From Sediminibacterium ginsengisoli (lineage in GTDB: Bacteria; Bacteroidota; Bacteroidia; Chitinophagales; Chitinophagaceae): 9,003 nt of DNA. Under the pieces are notes generated by a model. It was not told the origin of the DNA. It searched no databases and saw only the letters and a list, made by a program, of their open reading frames with translations. Location: positions 1 to 9,003 of the forward strand of contig CAMAQW010000067.1 of assembly GCA_945860335.1 (NCBI GenBank), read 5' to 3'. Position numbers and translations under genes: made by a program. Positions 7,238-9,003 of this stretch are shown piece after piece. Every line of letters begins with the position of its first letter. The stretch's first letter is position 1.

Positions 7238-8062
7238 TTAAATAACGGCCTCTCTTAATCTCACCAACTTTTCTAGTAACGGTTCTAGTAAATGTAATGG
7301 TAACATGTTGGCGCCATCACTTTTTGCAACCGCTGGGTTAGGGTGTGTTTCAATAAACAGACCGTCGGCACCAGTAGCAATGGCTGCTTTAGCAATGGTT
7401 TCAATTAAATGCGGATTACCACCTGTTACGCCACTCGTTTGATTGGGTTGTTGCAATGAGTGCGTGCAATCCATAATAACAGGCACGTTGTTTTCTTTCA
7501 TGGCCGGAATATTTCTATAATCTACCACCAAGTCTTGATAGCCAAATGTATTACCACGCTCTGTTAACATGATATTGTTGTTGCCCGCTAGTTTAATTTT
7601 ATCAACTGCAAATTTCATAGAAGCACCACTTAAAAACTGGCCCTTTTTTACGTTTACAATTTTACCTGTTTCGGCAGCAGCCACCAATAAATCAGTTTGA
7701 CGACATAGGAAAGCCGGGATTTGTAAAATGTCTATATACTTTGCAGCAATAGCAGCTTCGTCATGTGCATGAATATCTGAAGTAGTAGGAAGGTTGTACG
7801 TAGCGCCAACTTTTTTGATGAGTTCAAGTCCATTGTCGTCACCAATACCCGTAAATGAATTGGCACTGGTGCGGTTGGCTTTGCGGTAACTGGCTTTAAA
7901 CACATAGGCAATGCCAAGGTTTTTACAAATACCACTTACTTTATCTGCAATTTCCATTACTAGTTCTTCACTTTCTACCACGCATGGTCCAGCAATTAAA
8001 AAAAACTGGTTTTTATTGTACGATTGATCTTTAAATAATTCTGTTAAGAAGGGCTGATTCAT
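7238..8062 (-). CDS. kdsA: 3-deoxy-8-phosphooctulonate synthase (Kdo-8-phosphate synthase)
   Basis: Condenses phosphoenolpyruvate with D-arabinose-5-phosphate to Kdo-8-phosphate, the precursor of the inner-core sugar of LPS; cytoplasmic TIM barrel. The 274 residues match KdsA throughout: FKASYRKANRTS (55-66), PTTSDIH (92-98), the family block IPAFLCRQTDLL (115-126), NVKKGQFL (137-144) and LTERGNTFGY (166-175). The metal-dependent subclass is indicated by Cys27 in IAGPCVVES, together with H201 (DCTHS), E238 (FIETHP) and D249 (KSDGAN), the set equivalent to Cys11, His185, Glu222 and Asp233 of Aquifex; the metal-independent E. coli type has Asn for the cysteine. The related DAHP synthases are less likely because the KdsA-specific KANRTS and QIPAFLCRQTDLL blocks are intact. 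The start lies 10 bases after the dapB stop, so the two are probably co-transcribed. No terminator is visible before the convergent PspC gene. Confidence 0.97.
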   Translation of the reverse strand: MNQPFLTELFKDQSYNKNQFFLIAGPCVVESEELVMEIADKVSGICKNLGIAYVFKASYRKANRTSANSFTGIGDDNGLELIKKVGATYNLPTTSDIHAHDEAAIAAKYIDILQIPAFLCRQTDLLVAAAETGKIVNVKKGQFLSGASMKFAVDKIKLAGNNNIMLTERGNTFGYQDLVVDYRNIPAMKENNVPVIMDCTHSLQQPNQTSGVTGGNPHLIETIAKAAIATGADGLFIETHPNPAVAKSDGANMLPLHLLEPLLEKLVRLREAVI

Positions 8063-8072
8063 GTGTATGTAT

Positions 8073-8789
8073 TTATAGTCCTAAAACTTCTTTCATTGAA
8101 AAAATTCCTTTGTGCGTCGCTGCAAATTCGGCAGCAAGTACCGCGCCACCTGCAAATCCTTTTCGGTTGTGTGCGGTATGTGTAATTTCTATGGTATCAA
8201 TTGCAGAAGCATAGGTAGTAGTGTGCGTTCCTGGTGCTGGGTCTATGCGCTCGGAAGTAATTAATAAATCTGACGCTACACCAGACGCTTCATTGACCCA
8301 CTTTGATTTATGCGGAATAGCATCAAGTACCTGCTCTGCAAGTGTTATAGCTGTTCCGCTAGGCGCATCTTTTTTTTGTGTGTGGTGAATTTCATGTAAG
8401 CTCACCTCGTAATTCGCATGCTTTGCCATAAGCGCAGCGAGTGTTTTATTGACCTCAAAAAATAAGTTAACACCAATACTAAAATTACTTGCATAAATAA
8501 GGGTGCCGTTTTGCGCTTCGCAAAATGTTTTTGCTTCATCGTATTTTTCTAACCAACCAGTAGAGCCGCATACCACAGGTACGCCTAATGATAAACATTT
8601 CATGACATTATCAAATGCACTATGGGGTCCGGTAAATTCGATGGCCACATCAATACCTGCTACTTTGTCGGCGCATAAATCGGTGGCATTATCGAGGTCT
8701 ATTTTTAATCCAATGGTATGACCATTTGCTACTGCAATTTCTTCTATGGCCTTACCCATTTTTCCGTATCCAACGAGTGCAATATTCAT
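8073..8789 (-). CDS. dapB: 4-hydroxy-tetrahydrodipicolinate reductase
   Basis: Reduces 4-hydroxy-tetrahydrodipicolinate with NAD(P)H on the way to diaminopimelate and lysine; cytoplasmic. The protein is 238 residues from the chosen start. The N-terminal Rossmann domain shows MNIALVGYGKMGKAIEE with G8-Y-G10-K-M-G; AIEFTGPHSA (49-58) and VVCGSTGW (72-79) follow. The catalytic block LHEIHHTQKKDAPSGTA (131-147) supplies H135 and K139, equivalent to E. coli His159 and Lys163, with G145-T146 binding substrate. The end, HTAHNRKGFAGGAVLAAEF, is the conserved return to the nucleotide domain. The usual R-x-G before G-x-H reads R181-I-D183 here, a small deviation. An in-frame ATG at 8852 would add 21 residues overlapping the upstream gene, but the Rossmann strand begins right after the 8789 ATG, so that one is used. 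It sits 7 bases after the DUF5683 stop and 10 before kdsA. Confidence 0.97.
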   Translation of the reverse strand: MNIALVGYGKMGKAIEEIAVANGHTIGLKIDLDNATDLCADKVAGIDVAIEFTGPHSAFDNVMKCLSLGVPVVCGSTGWLEKYDEAKTFCEAQNGTLIYASNFSIGVNLFFEVNKTLAALMAKHANYEVSLHEIHHTQKKDAPSGTAITLAEQVLDAIPHKSKWVNEASGVASDLLITSERIDPAPGTHTTTYASAIDTIEITHTAHNRKGFAGGAVLAAEFAATHKGIFSMKEVLGL

Positions 8790-8796
8790 GCTTGCT

Positions 8797-9003
8797 TTAT
8801 TTTGTAGTAAATATTTTTTTTGACGGTTCTTTAAAATTAAAAACGAGTCCAAGGCCAGGTGTTCTAGTGTTAGGATTGAACTGTGGTTTTACTTGTAAAG
8901 ATAAATCATCAGATACATCAAATTGTTTGAGGTGTGCAAAAACAGTAGCATCGGCTACTTGAAGCCCCCAAGCCAATATGAAATATAAAATCGAATAGTC
9001 TCT
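8797..9003 (-). CDS. DUF5683 domain-containing protein, C-terminal fragment
   Basis: The last 68 residues of a gene whose 5' part lies beyond the right edge. It begins RDYSILYFILAWGLQVADAT, a hydrophobic segment, then VFAHLKQFDVSDDLSLQVKP and FNPNTRTPGLGLVFNFK, ending in a lysine-rich tail. The pattern of a membrane-like helix followed by DAxVxAHLxxFDVSxDLSL and a terminal beta strand is that of DUF5683, a Bacteroidota family of probable envelope proteins of unknown function, here recognised from memory. The final GLGLVFNFK resembles a beta-strand end. Its TAA is 7 bases before the dapB ATG, which argues for one transcript. In related genomes this family often lies between parB and dapB, so chromosome-partition genes may follow to the right; that part is not visible. 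Confidence 0.75.
   Translation of the reverse strand, partial: RDYSILYFILAWGLQVADATVFAHLKQFDVSDDLSLQVKPQFNPNTRTPGLGLVFNFKEPSKKIFTTK

Noticed and set aside
7236..7247. Inverted repeat CGTTA-AA-TAACG at the kdsA/PspC junction as a bidirectional terminator
   Set aside because: Only five pairs around a two-base loop, AT-rich and without a U-tract; too weak.
8790..8852. N-terminal extension of DapB by 21 residues to an upstream in-frame ATG at 8852
   Set aside because: It would overlap the DUF5683 coding region, and the extra residues precede the normal first Rossmann strand; the ATG at 8789 gives the usual family start.
8726..8962. 78-residue open frame on the plus strand across the DUF5683/dapB junction
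   Set aside because: Opposite to two genes with clear family matches; no recognisable features.

Overview
The window looks like an ordinary chromosomal segment of a Bacteroidota bacterium, most likely from the Chitinophagaceae or a close relative. The evidence is the AT-rich DNA, the lack of clear Shine-Dalgarno sites, promoter cores resembling the Bacteroidota -7 box (TAnnTTTG), and two proteins of families typical of that phylum (DUF4954 and DUF5683). The phylum assignment is strong; the family is inference. No mobile element, CRISPR array, tRNA, rRNA or phage gene was found, and no gene-free stretch reaches 300 bases.

Layout from left to right. The N-terminal part of a Gfo/Idh/MocA oxidoreductase (1-252, minus) runs off the left edge. 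It lies downstream of a strong hairpin terminator (289-322) that ends the aconitase gene (341-2608, minus). Upstream of aconitase is a two-gene minus-strand unit: glmS (5029-6867), then a large DUF4954 beta-helix protein (2783-4990), separated by 38 bases. A small plus-strand PspC-domain gene (7002-7226) is divergent from glmS and convergent with kdsA. The right end holds a tightly packed minus-strand operon: the 3' end of a DUF5683 gene (8797-9003), dapB (8073-8789) and kdsA (7238-8062), with gaps of 7 and 10 bases.

The common theme is central metabolism feeding the cell envelope. GlmS makes glucosamine-6-phosphate for peptidoglycan and lipid A. DapB makes the diaminopimelate/lysine precursor. 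KdsA makes the Kdo sugar of LPS, so this is a Gram-negative envelope. Aconitase is a TCA-cycle enzyme.

The most notable non-coding signal is a 33-base block, 31/33 identical, at the same distance (32-33 bases) upstream of both the aconitase and glmS start codons; it carries the probable promoter core. The most notable protein is the uncharacterised DUF4954 protein co-transcribed with glmS. I found no convincing evidence of a wholly new system here.
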